From positions 127,206,447 through 127,270,446 of the forward strand of contig NC_041401.2 in the NCBI RefSeq assembly GCF_900747795.2: DNA of 64,000 nucleotides, read 5' to 3'. Under the pieces are notes generated by a model. That model was not told where the DNA came from. It was given only the letters and a program-made list of their open reading frames with translations, and did no database searches. Origin of the DNA: Erpetoichthys calabaricus. Lineage: Eukaryota > Chordata > Cladistia > Polypteriformes > Polypteridae. A program made the position numbers and the translations under genes. Below are positions 1 through 11,140 of the stretch, piece after piece. How positions within the stretch are numbered: the stretch's first letter is position 1; the number at the start of each line of letters is the position of its first letter.

Positions 1-43
1 TGCGAGGCAGCAGCGCTACCCACTGCGCCATCGTGCCGCCCTC
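1..43 (-). mobile_element. tRNA-headed SINE, 5' head only
   Basis: The reverse complement begins with the GGGCGGCACGGTGGCGCAGT-type head (one substitution) seen in the complete copy at 46973-47340, including its A-box-like stretch. The rest of this copy lies off the left edge of the window. Confidence 0.75.
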
Positions 44-46
44 CCT

Positions 47-180
47 AAAAACAGGGCCATTAAAATGAAAGGAAAAGAGGCTAATTAGCAGTGAAAACTG
101 GTCACTGATTAGGAAAAGGGTAAGAATGAAAACCTGCAGCCACTGCGGCGCTCCAGGCCCGGAGTTCAACACCTCCCTGG
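47..180. mobile_element. One arm of a hAT-like MITE
   Basis: The stretch ends in AACCTGCAGCCACTGCGGCG followed by a CCAGGnCCGG motif and a CACC(T)CCCTG end. The same motifs mark the right arms of the hAT MITEs at 30429-32089 and 57508-58290. The matching left arm is not in the window, so family assignment rests on one arm. Confidence 0.35.
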
Positions 181-1225
181 TGTAGTGTGTAGACTGGCTC
201 AGACACAGGAAGCAGAGGGTTATTATGTGAGGAACCCTATCAGAATTTGCAGACATTAAGAGTGGTGCTCTACAGAGGTCACTGCTAGTGCCGCTGCTAT
301 TTTTAATACATATAAATGATTTGGATAGAAATATAAATAACACACTGGTTAGGTTTGCAGATGATATCAAGCTAGTTGGATTGGCAGATCATCTAGAATC
401 CAATGAATCATTACAGAGAGACTTGGACAGCATACAGACTTAGGCAGATTTGTGGTAGATGAAATTTAATGTAAATGTAAAGTATTTCATGTAGAACATA
501 AACATGCTAGGTTTGAATACACAATGTGAGGTCTGAAATTGAAAGTACACCTTACGAGAAAGATTTAGAAGTCAAAATGAACTCTTCATTATCAACTTCC
601 AAACCGTGTTCTGAAGTCATCAAGAAGGCTAACAGAATGATGGGCTTTATAGTATGGTGTGTGGAGTATAAGTCCAAGGAGGTTATGCTGAAGCTTTATA
701 ACACACTGGCTAGACCTCGCCTGGAGTACTGTGTACAGTTTTAATCTCCAGGCTACAAAAAAGACAGAACAGCACTAGGCAAAGCCCAGAGAAGAGTGAC
801 TAGGCTGATTCCAGGATTAAAGGGGATGAGGTATGAGGAAAGATTAAAATAACGGAGTCTTTTCAGTTCAAGCAAAAAGAGGTTAAGAGGTGACATGATT
901 GAAGTGTTCAAAATTATTAAGGTTTTAGTATAGTGGATCAAGATTGTTACTTTAAAATTAGTTAATCAATCAGAAACTTGTTAAGGGTAAATTTCACACA
1001 AACATTAGGAAGTTTTTCTTCATACAGAGAACCACAGACACTTGGAATAATTTACCAAGAGGTTTGGTAAACAGTAGGACTTCAGGCACTTTCAAAACTA
1101 GACTTGATGTTATTGTGGAATAATTAACTGGAGAGGATTCAGCGGGTTGGAAAATGGATGGATGGACTGGGGAGCTTTCTTGGGCTGAATGGCCTGTTCT
1201 TATCTAGGTTGTTCTAATGAATTAT
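181..1225 (+). mobile_element. CR1-like LINE, 3' half (reverse transcriptase remnant)
   Basis: Translation of 270-370 gives the RT core LFLIHINDL and FADDIKL (the catalytic FADD box), and 526-744 gives a 72-residue frame with KKANRMMGF, LYNTLARPRLEY and further C-terminal RT motifs. The frame is broken by several stops and shifts. The 3' untranslated part (about 960-1225) ends with the CTGAATGGCCTGTTCTTATC motif, which recurs inverted at 13298-13478. Related pieces lie at 11290-12850 (+), 15650-17125 (-) and 40765-41990 (-). The clade (CR1 or a close relative) is inferred from motif wording, not from a tree. Confidence 0.7.
1137..1168 (+). mobile_element. Extremely short SINE 3' tail
   Basis: GGATTCAGCGGGTTGGAAAA followed by (TGGA)n is the last about 32 bases of the SINE found complete at 46973. 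It sits within the LINE 3' region and is either a very strongly 5'-truncated insertion or a shared tail. Confidence 0.5.
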
Positions 1226-2165
1226 TGAAAGAATTAATTGGAAGATAATTTTATAATTGGGCACCATGTAATGCAGAAATACAGTTAATGCTATTGTGAT
1301 GTGAAAACCGCGGAATGTTATTTTCTTGAACCCTCTACAGGTGATATGAAATTAAGATATCTGAATTGTTCCAATAACTTGTGCAAAAAAAACTAAAGAA
1401 AATAAGGAGTTAGAAGACATTCTGTTCACTACCTACTCCCTTCTACAGCACTCATTGCTAGTAGCAAAATCTGTTGTCTGATCTGCCTTTCCATAACTAG
1501 CCAGGGTTATACCGTTTATTCACCAGGTACAACTTTCTTCCAGGCATCAAACAACTGAGGCAAATTTCAGTGCCCACCCTGAAGGTAAGGATCTATCTAG
1601 ATGCTTGATATAGCAAAGTGGTTTATTGGATCCCTCAGTTTCCTCAACTGGATCCAACCAACTGGTGCAGAGCCTAATTTGAAAGCTATCTGTTTGGCCT
1701 TGGGTACAGAATCAACATGTCTTGAGGAAGCATCACTCAGCCATGGGTGCACTAATCCAGAACTAGGAGCAGGGTTAAATCTCACTCTCTCAGATGCTAT
1801 TGATCATTTGAGCAACAGCAATTACAACATGATTAAATTTGAAAACTTCTTTGAAAATACATAAATGTATGTTAAAACAAAGACAGTTTGCAAAAAAGCT
1901 TTTTTTTGTGGATGGGAAGACGTCTAGAAAACAGAAAGTTGACCCAGAGCACAACCTGGCAGCACCCACAGAACCCAACAGGGCTGAGTCAAAAAACTCC
2001 AACTGCCATGCTGCCCTGTGGGAGTCCATGGTGCCCCCACAACCCAGGGGGGCTGGCATGTGGCGGACCAGGGGAGAGTCTGTCCTATGTATGCCATCTG
2101 CCCCGGTTCTTCCCTGGTGAGGGCATCTTGGCCTGGTGAAAATGCTGGCCATCCATCACATTTTA
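1226..2165. other. No gene recognised; GC-rich block near the end
   Basis: Short open frames here (for example 1839-2120, 2018-2416) overlap on both strands and show no protein family. About 1930-2160 is GC-rich with CCCC/GGGG runs unlike the AT-rich surroundings, and may be part of a repeat next to the LTR copy at 2246. Confidence 0.5.
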
Positions 2166-2167
2166 TA

Positions 2168-2245
<78 letters not shown>
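2166..2245. repeat. (TA)n microsatellite
   Basis: About 38 uninterrupted TA units. It directly abuts the LTR copy that begins at 2246. Confidence 0.97.
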
Positions 2246-2248
<3 letters not shown>

Positions 2249-2733
2249 GGCGGCCGGCCGGGACCCCTTCAACACTGGATCCAGGGGAGCAGCCATGGGA
2301 TGCACGCTACGTCCCCCGAAACACTGGGTTGCATTGGGGCCTGTTTTATGGAACACTGGAGCTCATCCTCGTTGGGCTCCGTGGCCAGTGCCAGGGGGAG
2401 CTGCAAGGCTTCCTGAGCCAGTGTGAGCAGCAACACAGCCACACCCGGAAGTGCAGAATAATTTAGGTTAATTACCACCTGAAGCACGTCCGGGTGGGCT
2501 ATAAAGGGAGCCTGCGGCCATTACTCAAGGTACCAGAGTCGAGAGGAGGAGGACGAAGCTGCCCTGGGAGGAGTGAAAGAAGAGAAGAGTGTGATTTGGG
2601 GTGTGATTTACTTTTGATTATTATGGGACTGTGTTAGGGCCGCTGGGACACGAGGAAGACGTGTCCCATGGCTGAAGAACAAAATAAAGACTTTTTGTTT
2701 GTTTTACCGGTGCCTCTGGTGTCAGTCTGTGTT
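2246..2733 (+). mobile_element. Solitary LTR-like copy (fossil)
   Basis: The copy begins with TGTGG, has a TATA-like CTATAAAGG near 2500 and an AATAAA signal near 2683 followed by a T-rich stretch: the layout of a retroelement long terminal repeat. The same design, with related wording after the poly(A) signal, is seen at 54272-54829. No internal retroelement genes flank it, so it looks like a lone LTR whose 3' end is cut where the Helitron-derived sequence begins. The family is probably Ty3/gypsy-like, but that is a guess. Confidence 0.6.
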
Positions 2734-3684
2734 GGCTTGCTTCGCTCGCCAACCCCCATGCATTCGTTTTTGCGCTAGCCCTTTTGCGGTTCTGTCGCTT
2801 GCGTATGGGGCTGCGGTTGTACAATTTAAACAGATTTTTATTTTCCTGGGAATTGTTAATATGCATAAAAGAATTATTTTACATTACAGCGAGTAATTAA
2901 CCATATTAAAAAAGAGTAGAACGTTACAATTTGAAAGTAAATTATGTTTCATGTTGCGTTAGAGTTATTCGTTGCATAATATGATTTCATTCTCTTTGGC
3001 TTTGAAAGTAAAACGCAAATACTTTTTAAACTTACACTTTTACTGTAAAACTTCAGTAAAAAGAATTTTTTTAGCTAAATTTTGTCAATATCACATTGAC
3101 TTTTGATTCTGTTTTTGGACGTTCATTGTGACAACACAACATATAACTGCACGTGATTGAATTTCATTTCTGTCTCTCTATTAAATAAAAACACTTTTTC
3201 AAATGTTTGGCTCGATATTTGTTCATTGTCTTTGCAAAAGCTATTCTAATGGGAAACGGTTAACGTTTTAATATCAAGATCTCCTTTCTTGTGTAATGTT
3301 ATTGGGGGAAAATGTACTGCATTACCTTTCTTGGATGCATCCTTCTTTCTACAGTAATTCATGCAGTGGAAGACCGGACGATTGTAGTTATTCTTCAATA
3401 TATTGTAAGTTGATGTTTTCATCTTCCACACGATCACCACTCACTGTTTCAACATAGTCTATGGATACGCATTTAACCAATTTGCTGTGTAACCAATCGT
3501 CATTTCTGGTGTTAATTCGTTTGACTTCATTGTTTCTCGGTGCTAGGATTGCCTGTGTACTCATTTTTTACTGTTGATAACCCTTTGTGATGAAATTCTT
3601 CTTTAATTGGGGGCTTAAAGTGAGGAAAACGTTAAAATTTATAAGAGTATAGATATATATAATATCTCGCAGGATTTTTTATTA
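2734..3684 (-). mobile_element. Helitron remnant with helicase C-terminus
   Basis: On the minus strand, about 3185-3250 encodes FPIRIAFAKTMNK, matching the conserved C-terminal motif of Pif1-like Helitron helicases. Upstream on that strand (3540-3440) is a frame with RNDDWLHSKLVKCVSIDYVE. The low-coordinate end carries the GGCGAGCGAAGCAAGCC stretch that precedes the 3' hairpin in related copies at 8051 and 16391, but the terminal CTAG hairpin itself is missing. The coding frame has stops and shifts. The next Helitron (3685-6268) has inserted into or beside its 5' end. Confidence 0.65.
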
Positions 3685-3991
3685 TCTATAATAATAAAAG
3701 GCAAAGCCCTCACTGACTGACTCACTCACTCACTGACTGACTCACTCATCACTAATTCTCCAACTTCCCGTGTAGGTGGAAGGCTGAAATTTGGCAGGCT
3801 CATTCCTTACAGCTTACTTACAAAAGTTAGGCAGGTTTCATTTCGAAATTCAAAGCGTAATGGTCATAACTGGAACATATTTTTTGTCCATACACTGTAA
3901 TGGAGGAGGCGGAGTCACGTATCGCGTCATCACGCCTCCTACGTAATCACGTGAACTAAAAACAAGGAAGACATTTACAGCACGAGTCACA

Positions 3992-4260
3992 CGCGGGAAC
4001 GAAGGTAAATGACGTTAATTTTTGACTGTCTTTTAATACTGTGTAAGCATACATATTAACACATGTGCAATTAAACGTGTGCATTTACGGGGTGATTTCT
4101 CAGGCTTAAAAGCTCACCTTTTATCAAACGCGGGAAGAAAGGTAACTGACGTTGTTCACTGTCTTTTAATACTGTGTAACCATACATATTAACACATGTC
4201 CAATTAAACGTGTGCATTTACGGGGTGATTTCTCAGGCTTAAAAGCTCGCCTTTTACTAA
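3992..4260. repeat. Tandem duplication of about 135 bp inside the Helitron
   Basis: Copy 1 (3992-4128) and copy 2 (4129-4260) share long identical stretches, for example ACTGTCTTTTAATACTGTGT and CATTTACGGGGTGATTTCTC, with a few substitutions and short indels. Confidence 0.85.
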
Positions 4261-5118
4261 AAAAGTAAATGCAAAACTATTTTCAATCAGTTTATTGAAA
4301 CGCTCCCGTTAAGGATTACAATAACATATTCGCGAGATAAAAGAACGAAGTAGGGGGAAATGGAGGAACAGCCGCAAACAGCGAAGAGCAAAAAATTAAT
4401 TAAACAATTGAGAACGGAGCGAGTTAAGCATACAAGCATGTTCATAAGGGAAACAAAGCACGGTGTAAAACGTAACTTTCAATTAAGTTTATAGAAACGC
4501 TCCCGCTGCGGATTGCAATAACATATTCGCGAGATAAAAGTTTAATGACAAGACACGAGGTATAAACGAACCACACGTCGTGGCGCAACGTTAGGGGCAA
4601 CAGTTTCAACCATTCTATGATCTGCTTCTCGCAACTGAAAGACGGCACATGGCGGATGTTAGCCGACTTGCTGACCGCAACGTTAGGGGCTTCAACTATG
4701 GCGCTGACACAACATCTCAGTGCCAACACTTTGCAGACTGTACTTAAAAGACACGCCCTCCTCACTGGACAGTTGAAAACACCAATCAAACTAACGATGA
4801 CATCAAGTATTACCCAATCCAAAGTAGGAAAGGAGGCATCTTCATAAAATGCGTGTGGGATAATTTGCATGAGACGCTGCTTTAAAAAAAAAATGATACA
4901 AAACATACGGGATAAATCCCGTCCAGTATTGATTCAAAACGGGACGCGCAATTTCATTCTCAAACCCGGCACGATTCCGTATTTTAAAGGACGGCTGGCA
5001 ACCCTACAGTGCCAGGTAACCACCCATACAATCACATTGTGATTCAGACTAGGAATGCAATGAATGTAATTACCCCGATCTACATACAAGGCGAAAGTCT
5101 TGCAACATTCAAAGATGA

Positions 5119-5330
5119 TGGTTTGGGATAAATACACCATACAACATAAAAGAGCTTATGAAGCCTTGAACCGAAAAAAGCAAGATCTCAGAGATCGTAA
5201 AAAAAAAAATAGGAGGTAATGTCGTTTTACTCGCTGTAGATTTTAGTCAAACATTACCAGTTATTCCACGAGGGAGACCAGCAGATGAACTCAACGCGTG
5301 TTTAAAATCCATGCTTCTCCCACGCTCGGT
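5119..5330 (+). pseudogene. Pif1-like Helitron helicase fragment
   Basis: Two pieces are readable: WDKYTIQHKRAYEALNRKK (5121-5180) and, after an A-run, VVLLAVDFSQTLPVIPRG with PADELNACLKS (5217-5320). These match the helicase motif II/III region of Helitron RepHel proteins, where GDFRQTLPVIP is typical; here the first G is V and R is S. There is no intact start, and the two pieces are not in one open frame, so it cannot encode a working enzyme. Confidence 0.65.
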
Positions 5331-5925
5331 TATATGTCACGTGTTCTCGGGTAGGTGCACCAAAACATTTATACATTTAAGCATGTAATGGGCAAACAAA
5401 AAATGAGGTATACCCGATGGCACTGCAGTAGTACTTCATGTAACTTTACTTCTTAAATGTTAATGTTTTACTGTTTAATGATTTATACGCTTCTTATATA
5501 TTGTTCAAATTCTTTTATCAAAATAACACTGACAGCGCAATGCACGATAACATGGAGTGAATACACCATACGCATCCGCCCACAGCCGCCCTGGTGTGCG
5601 CAGATAGGAGTTCATTCTAAAATAAAATAAACATAAAAACAGTAATACAATCATCACCCATAAAGCGGATAGCAGACGTGACGTATTATATGTGTACCAG
5701 ATTTCAAGTCAATAGGTGAAACGGTTTGCAAGCTACAGGTGATTTAAAATCCTGGACAGACCAACGAAAAGCCACGGTAGCAAATTATAGAAGAAGATTT
5801 TACTGTTTAATAATTTATATTTATATGAAATGTGCTTCTTATATATTACTTCATATTCTCATATGATAATGATGTTCATGTTGTTTATATTGATTTCTAT
5901 GTTATTGTAAGTGCATCTATGTGTG

Positions 5926-5957
<32 letters not shown>

Positions 5958-5963
5958 TGTATG

Positions 5964-6055
<92 letters not shown>

Positions 6056-6132
6056 ATATGTGTATATGTATATATAATATATCTGTATATGTGTGTATAT
6101 GTGTGTGTATATGTGTATATGTATATATATAT
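5926..6132. repeat. (GTAT)n then (TA)n microsatellite
   Basis: About 40 bases of GTAT units run into about 80 bases of TA, then interrupted TA/TG repeats. It lies in the 3' part of the Helitron. Confidence 0.95.
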
Positions 6133-6269
6133 GCCAGCAACACTCATAACAATGACAACACAATTACATTGACAATCATGTTACGTTATTTTTAAAATGT
6201 TTCCTTTACTTTTTCATAACCTCTTTAGCACACTACTTCTCCGCTGCGAAGCGCGGGTATTTTGCTAGT

Positions 6270-6317
<48 letters not shown>

Positions 6318-6319
<2 letters not shown>

Positions 6320-6445
6320 TGCGGTGGGTTGGCACCCTGCCCGGGATTGGTTCCCTGCCTTGTGCCCTGTGTTGGCTGGGATTGGCTCCAGCGGACCCCC
6401 ATGACCCTGTGTTCGGATTCAGCGGGTTGGAAAATGGATGGATGG

Positions 6446-6446
<1 letters not shown>
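6318..6446 (+). mobile_element. Short SINE copy inside a (TA)n tract
   Basis: It begins at CTGCGGTGGGTTGGCACC and ends with AAAATGGATGGATGGA. This is the 3' third of the SINE complete at 46973-47340, starting at the same internal base as the copies at 9433, 19196 (inverted) and 49514. (TA)n lies on both sides, so a target duplication cannot be read. Confidence 0.8.
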
Positions 6447-6492
<46 letters not shown>

Positions 6493-6493
<1 letters not shown>

Positions 6494-8036
6494 TAAAGGA
6501 ACACTTTGAAAGCACATCAGACCTCAATGGGAAAACAATCATGCTGGATATCTATACTGATGTGGACTAGGTAATGTGTTAGAAACGAAAGGATGTCACA
6601 TTGTTCGATGGAAATGAAAATTATCAACCTACAGAGGGCTGAATTCAAACACACCCCAAAAATCAATGTAAAAAAATGATGCGGCAGGCTAGACCATTTT
6701 GCCGAAATTTCATGACAGCAACTCAAAATCGTACTCAGTAGTTTGTATGGCCCCCACGTGCTTGTATGCATGTCTGACAATGTTGGGACATGCTCCTAAT
6801 GAGATGACAGATGGTGTCCTGGGGGATCTCCTCCCAGATCTGGACCAGGGCATCACTGAGCTCCTGGACAGTCTGAGATGCAACCTGGTGGCATCAGATG
6901 TACCAAAACATAATGTCCCAGAGGTTTTCTATTTGATTTAGGTCAGGCGAGTGTGGGGGCCAGTCAGTGGTATCAATTCCTTCATCATCAAGGAACTGCC
7001 CACATGAGGCCGGGCATTGTCGTACATCAGGAGGAACCCAGGAACCACTGCACCAGCATAGGGTATGACAATGGATCCAAGGATTTCATCCCAATACCTA
7101 ATGGCAGTCAAGGTGCCGTTGTCTAGCCTGTATAAGTCTGTGTGTCCCTCCATGGATATGCCTCCACAGACCATCACTGACCCACCACCAAACCGGTCAT
7201 GCTGAACGATGTTACAGGCAGCATAATGTTCTCCACAGCTTCTCCAGACCCTTTCACATCTTTCACATGTGCTCAGGGTGAACCTACTCTCATCTGTGAA
7301 AAGCACAGGGCACCAGTGGTGGAAATGCCAATTCTGGTATTCTATGACAAATGCCAATCGAGCTCCACGGTGCCGGGGAGTGAGCACAGGGCCCACTAGA
7401 GGATGTCGGGCCCTCAGGCCACCCTCATGAAGTCTGCTTCTGATTGTTTGGTCAGAGATATTCACACCCATGGCCTGCTGGTGGTCATTTTGTAGGGCTC
7501 TGGCAGTGCTCATCCTGTTCCTCCTTGCCCAAAGGAGCAGATACCAGTCCTTCTGATGGAATAAGGACCTTCTATGGCCCTGTCCAGCTCTCCTAGAGTA
7601 AATGCCTGTCTCCTGGAATGTCCTCCATGCCCTTGAGACTGTGCTGGGAGTCACAGCAAACATTCTGGCAATGGCACGTATTGATGTGCCATCCTGGAGA
7701 AGTTGGACAACCTGTGCAACCTCTGTAGGGTCCAGGTATCGCCTCATGCTACCAGTAGTGACACTGACTGTAGCCAAATTCAAAACTAATAAAAAAACAT
7801 TCAGAAAAGATGAGGAGGGAAAAATGTCAGTGGTCTCCACCAATTAAACCATTCCTGTTTTGGGGGTCATCTCATTGTTGCCCCTCTAGTGCACCTGTTG
7901 TTAATTTCATTAACACCAAAGCAGCTGAAACTGATTAACAACTCCCTCTGCTACTTAACTGACCAGATCAATATTCCAGAAGTTTCATTGACTCGATGCT
8001 ATACTCTGATTAAAATGTGTGTTTTATTATATTATA
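6493..8036 (-). mobile_element. Tc1/mariner element, minus strand
   Basis: It holds a Tc1-type transposase pseudogene (6735-7747). The left end carries TTAAAGGAACACTTTG and the right end a decayed inverted counterpart near 8005-8030. Both outermost ends have dissolved into (TA)n, so exact termini and the TA target duplication cannot be read. A Helitron begins at 8051, just past the right end. Confidence 0.8.
6735..7747 (-). pseudogene. Tc1-like transposase, frameshifted
   Basis: A DD34E-type cut-and-paste transposase. The frame is open over 301 codons (7843-6938), but the likely start is the internal Met in MRRYLDPTEVAQ at 7747, since the first 32 residues do not resemble the family. Visible in order: paired helix-turn-helix (ARMFAVTPSTVSRAW, residues about 20-45 from that Met), the first catalytic Asp in LFTDESRFTL, GGGSVMVCGG, and the second Asp in MYDNARPH. 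Just after this, a deletion of several codons plus a frameshift ends the frame. The third acidic residue (PDLNQIENLWD) and the C-terminus up to GGHTNY follow in another frame to 6735. It is therefore inactive. Confidence 0.88.
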
Positions 8037-8050
8037 TATATATATATATA

Positions 8051-8682
8051 CTAGGGGGCTCCACCCCCTGCTCGCTTTGCTCGTCCACCCCCAGGTTTGG
8101 GTAACCGGACTTACAATTTAAAGAGATTGTTATTTTCATTTCATTCATTTTCATTAATTTTTTATTTCTTATATTTGCCAGTAATAAAGCTGTAGTGAAT
8201 GAGTTATTCCCTCTCCCCCCAGGGGTGCGCTACGCGTCAGCCACTTCGCGTCTCTGCCTCTCGCGTTGTGAAGAGATGGATGAACACACGCTAAGGAGAT
8301 GCGTTCACTCCTCGGAAACCCCCTGGGGTAAAATGTAAAAAACACGTTTTTTTTACCTCCTCTATGCTCGAGCAGCTGGCTTGCTGCTGCTGCTTGTGCT
8401 GTGCTGCGTGATCTGCATGTTGCGCTGCGCGTCGATCATTTAAAAGCCTGTACAGCAGTTGCCTTTAAGCCAGCTGCTGCTTGTACCATGCTGCGTGATC
8501 TGCATTTCAGTCAGCTGCTGCTTGTGCTGTGCTGCATGATCTGCATGTCACGCTGAGCGTCGATCATTTAAAAGCTTGTACAGCAGCTGTCCTTTTGTCT
8601 CTCTTCCTTGTCTTGTGGGATGTTAAAGTGTCTCAGAGAAAATCTCATCTCAACCCAAGATTTTTTTATTATAATAGAGAGA
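8051..8682 (-). mobile_element. Short non-autonomous Helitron
   Basis: On the minus strand it runs from TCTCTCTATTATAATAAAA to a GGGGG..GGAGCCCCC hairpin and CTAG, with T after the end. It has no coding capacity. The same ends are found at 16391-16914, in the same orientation. Inside are repeated (GCTGCTGCTTGTGCTGTGCTG)-like motifs, repeated about three times between 8370 and 8590. Confidence 0.75.
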
Positions 8683-9188
8683 AATAAGTAATTAAAAAGA
8701 TTACAGAAATGGCCTAAAAGCATGAATAAAGATATTTAAAAAAGAAAACTCAAATCCAGAAGATAACTGAAAAATATATTAAGAGATTAAATATAGCATT
8801 TAAACACTTGAAATATGAACTGAATTAAACTATTGCTGTTAAAGCAAAGACAAACAGTAAACAATCTGCCCTGTACTCCTTGACAAAAAACACTAAAATG
8901 AATAAGTTCAATAAGTACAAAGAAACTTTGCTGAACATGAAGAGCAAATAGCAAAATAAATAAAAAAATTCTTTATCAAAGTCTTCAAAAAGAAGAAATG
9001 GAGACCTCTGGTAGAAGTAAAAACAAGCTCTGAATTTACAGAGTTTAAAACACTAGAGTCAGTTGGGCTTCTAAAAAGTAATAACACTTTCAAGCCTGAG
9101 GAGACTTTACTAGTTTCACTGAAACAAATGAAAAACGTTGTTTATAAATGTGTATTGCCCATATTGTGCCAATCATTTCAGAGAGCTG
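8683..9188 (+). other. AT-rich stretch, possibly the upstream part of a LINE
   Basis: Nothing is firmly recognised here. Because a LINE RT frame continues directly after the Harbinger-like insertion (from 11287), this piece could be the part of the same LINE lying before the insertion. Coding traces are too weak to confirm it. Confidence 0.3.
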
Positions 9189-9432
9189 GGGCCTCATGTA
9201 TACACGTTCAAATCGCAATGTATAAAACCTAAACTTGGCGTAAAGCCACGCAGATTTCCACAGTAGATCATACCCTGTCGTACGCAAGTTCTCAGCTCAG
9301 TTTTGCAGACTGGCGGCACCCAGCGTCTAAGCAGTGCTATTGTTCCTGTGTGGTTATCCTTTCTTTTTTAGATCCACATCCCTGACACGGCTTTATAAAT
9401 ACATTGAAATTAACCACATATTGTTTATTAGT

Positions 9433-9559
9433 CTGCGGTGGGTTGGCACCCTGCCCAGGATTGGTTCCTGCCTTGTGCCCTGTGTTGGCTGGGATTGGCT
9501 CCAGCAGACCCCCGTGACCCTGTGTTCGGATTCAGCGGGTTAGAAAATGGATGGATGGA
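9433..9559 (+). mobile_element. Short SINE copy with target duplication
   Basis: It starts CTGCGGTGGGTTGGC and ends with (ATGG)n. It is flanked by the direct repeat TGTTTATTAGT (9422-9432 and 9560-9570), which proves insertion by target-primed retrotransposition into the Harbinger-like element. Confidence 0.88.
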
Positions 9560-9676
9560 TGTTTATTAGTTTAATGCATCTGATTGTAATTAACCTGTAA
9601 CAATATAATGGTCCACAGAATGGTCAAACTATTCCAAATACCATAACTGCTTTAGTGTTGTTACTCTCACTGCACC

Positions 9677-9738
9677 TTTTTCTTCTTCTTTCAGCTGCTC
9701 CCGTTAGAGGTTGCCACATCGGATCATCTTTTTCCATA
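9677..9738 (-). mobile_element. 62-bp LINE 3' tail with 16-bp target duplication
   Basis: On the minus strand it reads GATGATCCGATGTGGCAACC and ends in a (GAA)n-like tail. This matches the 3' ends of fish RTE-type LINEs as I know them. It is bounded by two exact copies of TTACTCTCACTGCACC (9661-9676 and 9739-9754). Confidence 0.75.
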
Positions 9739-10154
9739 TTACTCTCACTGCACCACTGTGAGTATTTATATCACTGTATCTGAGTGTGAATCACAGATCT
9801 ACAGCAGAGAATTATCGGCATATAGTATCAAGCAAAGCTGCCTCAGTCATTTGCTATTTGAACTGCTCTCATCCGACAAACACTTCTTTCCTGTACTGAC
9901 CTCGTGGTTCACAAACAGTTTCATCCCAAGAACTCTAAATGCACTCAATCAGTCCATCAAGTGCTCCTTGTAGAACTGTTTGTACTTATAAGTACAATTA
10001 CCTCACTGTAAACTTGTGATACAGTTATAATATTGCACAACCTGAGCCACTTTATAAAGCGCGTATTTACATATGATGACGATATCATTTTTAAGATGAA
10101 ATGAAGCAAAATATGTTTATTATATTATACAGGTAAAACTTTAATTTTAACTAC

Positions 10155-10265
10155 ACGGTGCCGCAGTGCTTAGTGAGGAGCTGGAGCTTTGTTCACGGAT
10201 TGTTCCTGCCTCGCACTGTATTCTTGCTGTGGCTGGCACGACTCTGGAAGGATAGATGATAATTA
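10155..10265 (+). mobile_element. Possible diverged SINE
   Basis: ACGGTGCCGCAGTGCTTAG resembles the SINE head, and GATTGTTCCTGCCT plus a GATAGATGATAAT end resembles the tail. The central part is missing. Weak call. Confidence 0.3.
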
Positions 10266-10893
10266 AACATTACGAAGATATTTCAATGTTCCTTAAAAGT
10301 TCTGAAGAATCAGCGTTCTAAGCTTACAGACGGCTTAACGTCTATTACAGAGCTGATTGTGTGGCGATTGGGTATTTGGAGAAAGAAAAGTAAGGACAGG
10401 AATTGGGGGTTAGTACGTTTGAAAGAGACATTACTTCTGTAATGAAGTATTTCATCGAACGTCGCACATGGTGCAGCAAGCATCTTGCGTGAGACATGAA
10501 CAATCACTGTGCCACCATGTTCCCATGTTTAATAACATGCTTTAACTCCTATTATCATGAAAATGATATCACGTATACTTCTCAGTATTTTAATTATTCA
10601 GAGAGCTGTAATATTACGAATGTAATGGATTCTGTGTCCTGTTGGAGGAAGAGAAAGCCCAGAAGCACGTAGTGATTCACCTACATAGAAGATCAAATAC
10701 AATGCAAAGCATTTAACGTGCTACTTTAGTTACGATGGGATTTGAGAAACTAGTAAATTAAACAATTTTAAGATGAAGTTTATGATGTTCTACTTTAATG
10801 ACAAAATAAACTACATGATTAAAGTGGAAATTTCGAGATTAAAGTTGACATTTCGTGCTTTTTTCACACTGTGTGCCTTTTTTTTTCTGTACC

Positions 10894-11140
10894 CTAATAA
10901 GCTTTCATGACACTCAGACGGTGGGCTACGACTCGCCATTTCATGGCGACTTTGATATCTGACAACTTCTTTTTTACTTCAGGCACTGTGTGACTTTGTG
11001 AACTTGAGCTTCGAGTTTCTCCGACACTCTATGCCACTTGATCAACTTCCTTTTGTTGTTTATACCACTGTTTAAATCAACAAATAGTACATTTTTCTTT
11101 GCCTCCACTTGGTATTCGCTGAAATTCGCTGAAACCGAGC
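10894..11140 (-). pseudogene. Myb/SANT-like DNA-binding protein of a Harbinger element
   Basis: Reading from 11140 downward on the minus strand: FSEYQVEAKKNVLFVDLNSG, INNKRKLIKWHRV, then in another frame EVKKKLSDIKVAMKWRVVAH. This order matches the trihelix/Myb-like N-terminal domain of the accessory protein of PIF/Harbinger transposons, which helps the transposase bind DNA. The N-terminus is replaced by the element's own subterminal arm, and there is at least one frameshift near 10974. The same domain is recognisable at 43886-44040. Confidence 0.6.

Larger units (their letters stand above)
3685..6268 (+). mobile_element. Helitron (rolling-circle transposon), decayed
   Basis: The element starts TCTATAATAATAAAAGGC after a host A and ends GCTAG before a host T: the 5'-TC...CTRR-3' ends and A/T target expected of Helitrons. 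A GC-rich hairpin (6241-6256) lies about 9 bases before the CTAG. Inside are a 137-bp tandem duplication (3992-4260), a second direct repeat (about 4275-4340 and 4470-4540), degraded Pif1-like helicase sequence at about 5119-5330, and a long microsatellite near the 3' end. Length about 2.6 kb; no complete Rep/helicase frame remains. Confidence 0.8.

Noticed and set aside
2136-2426. Open frames through (TA)n reading IYIYIY...
   Set aside because: Simple-repeat translation in all frames, both strands; the same holds for 5832-6195 and 6225-6570.
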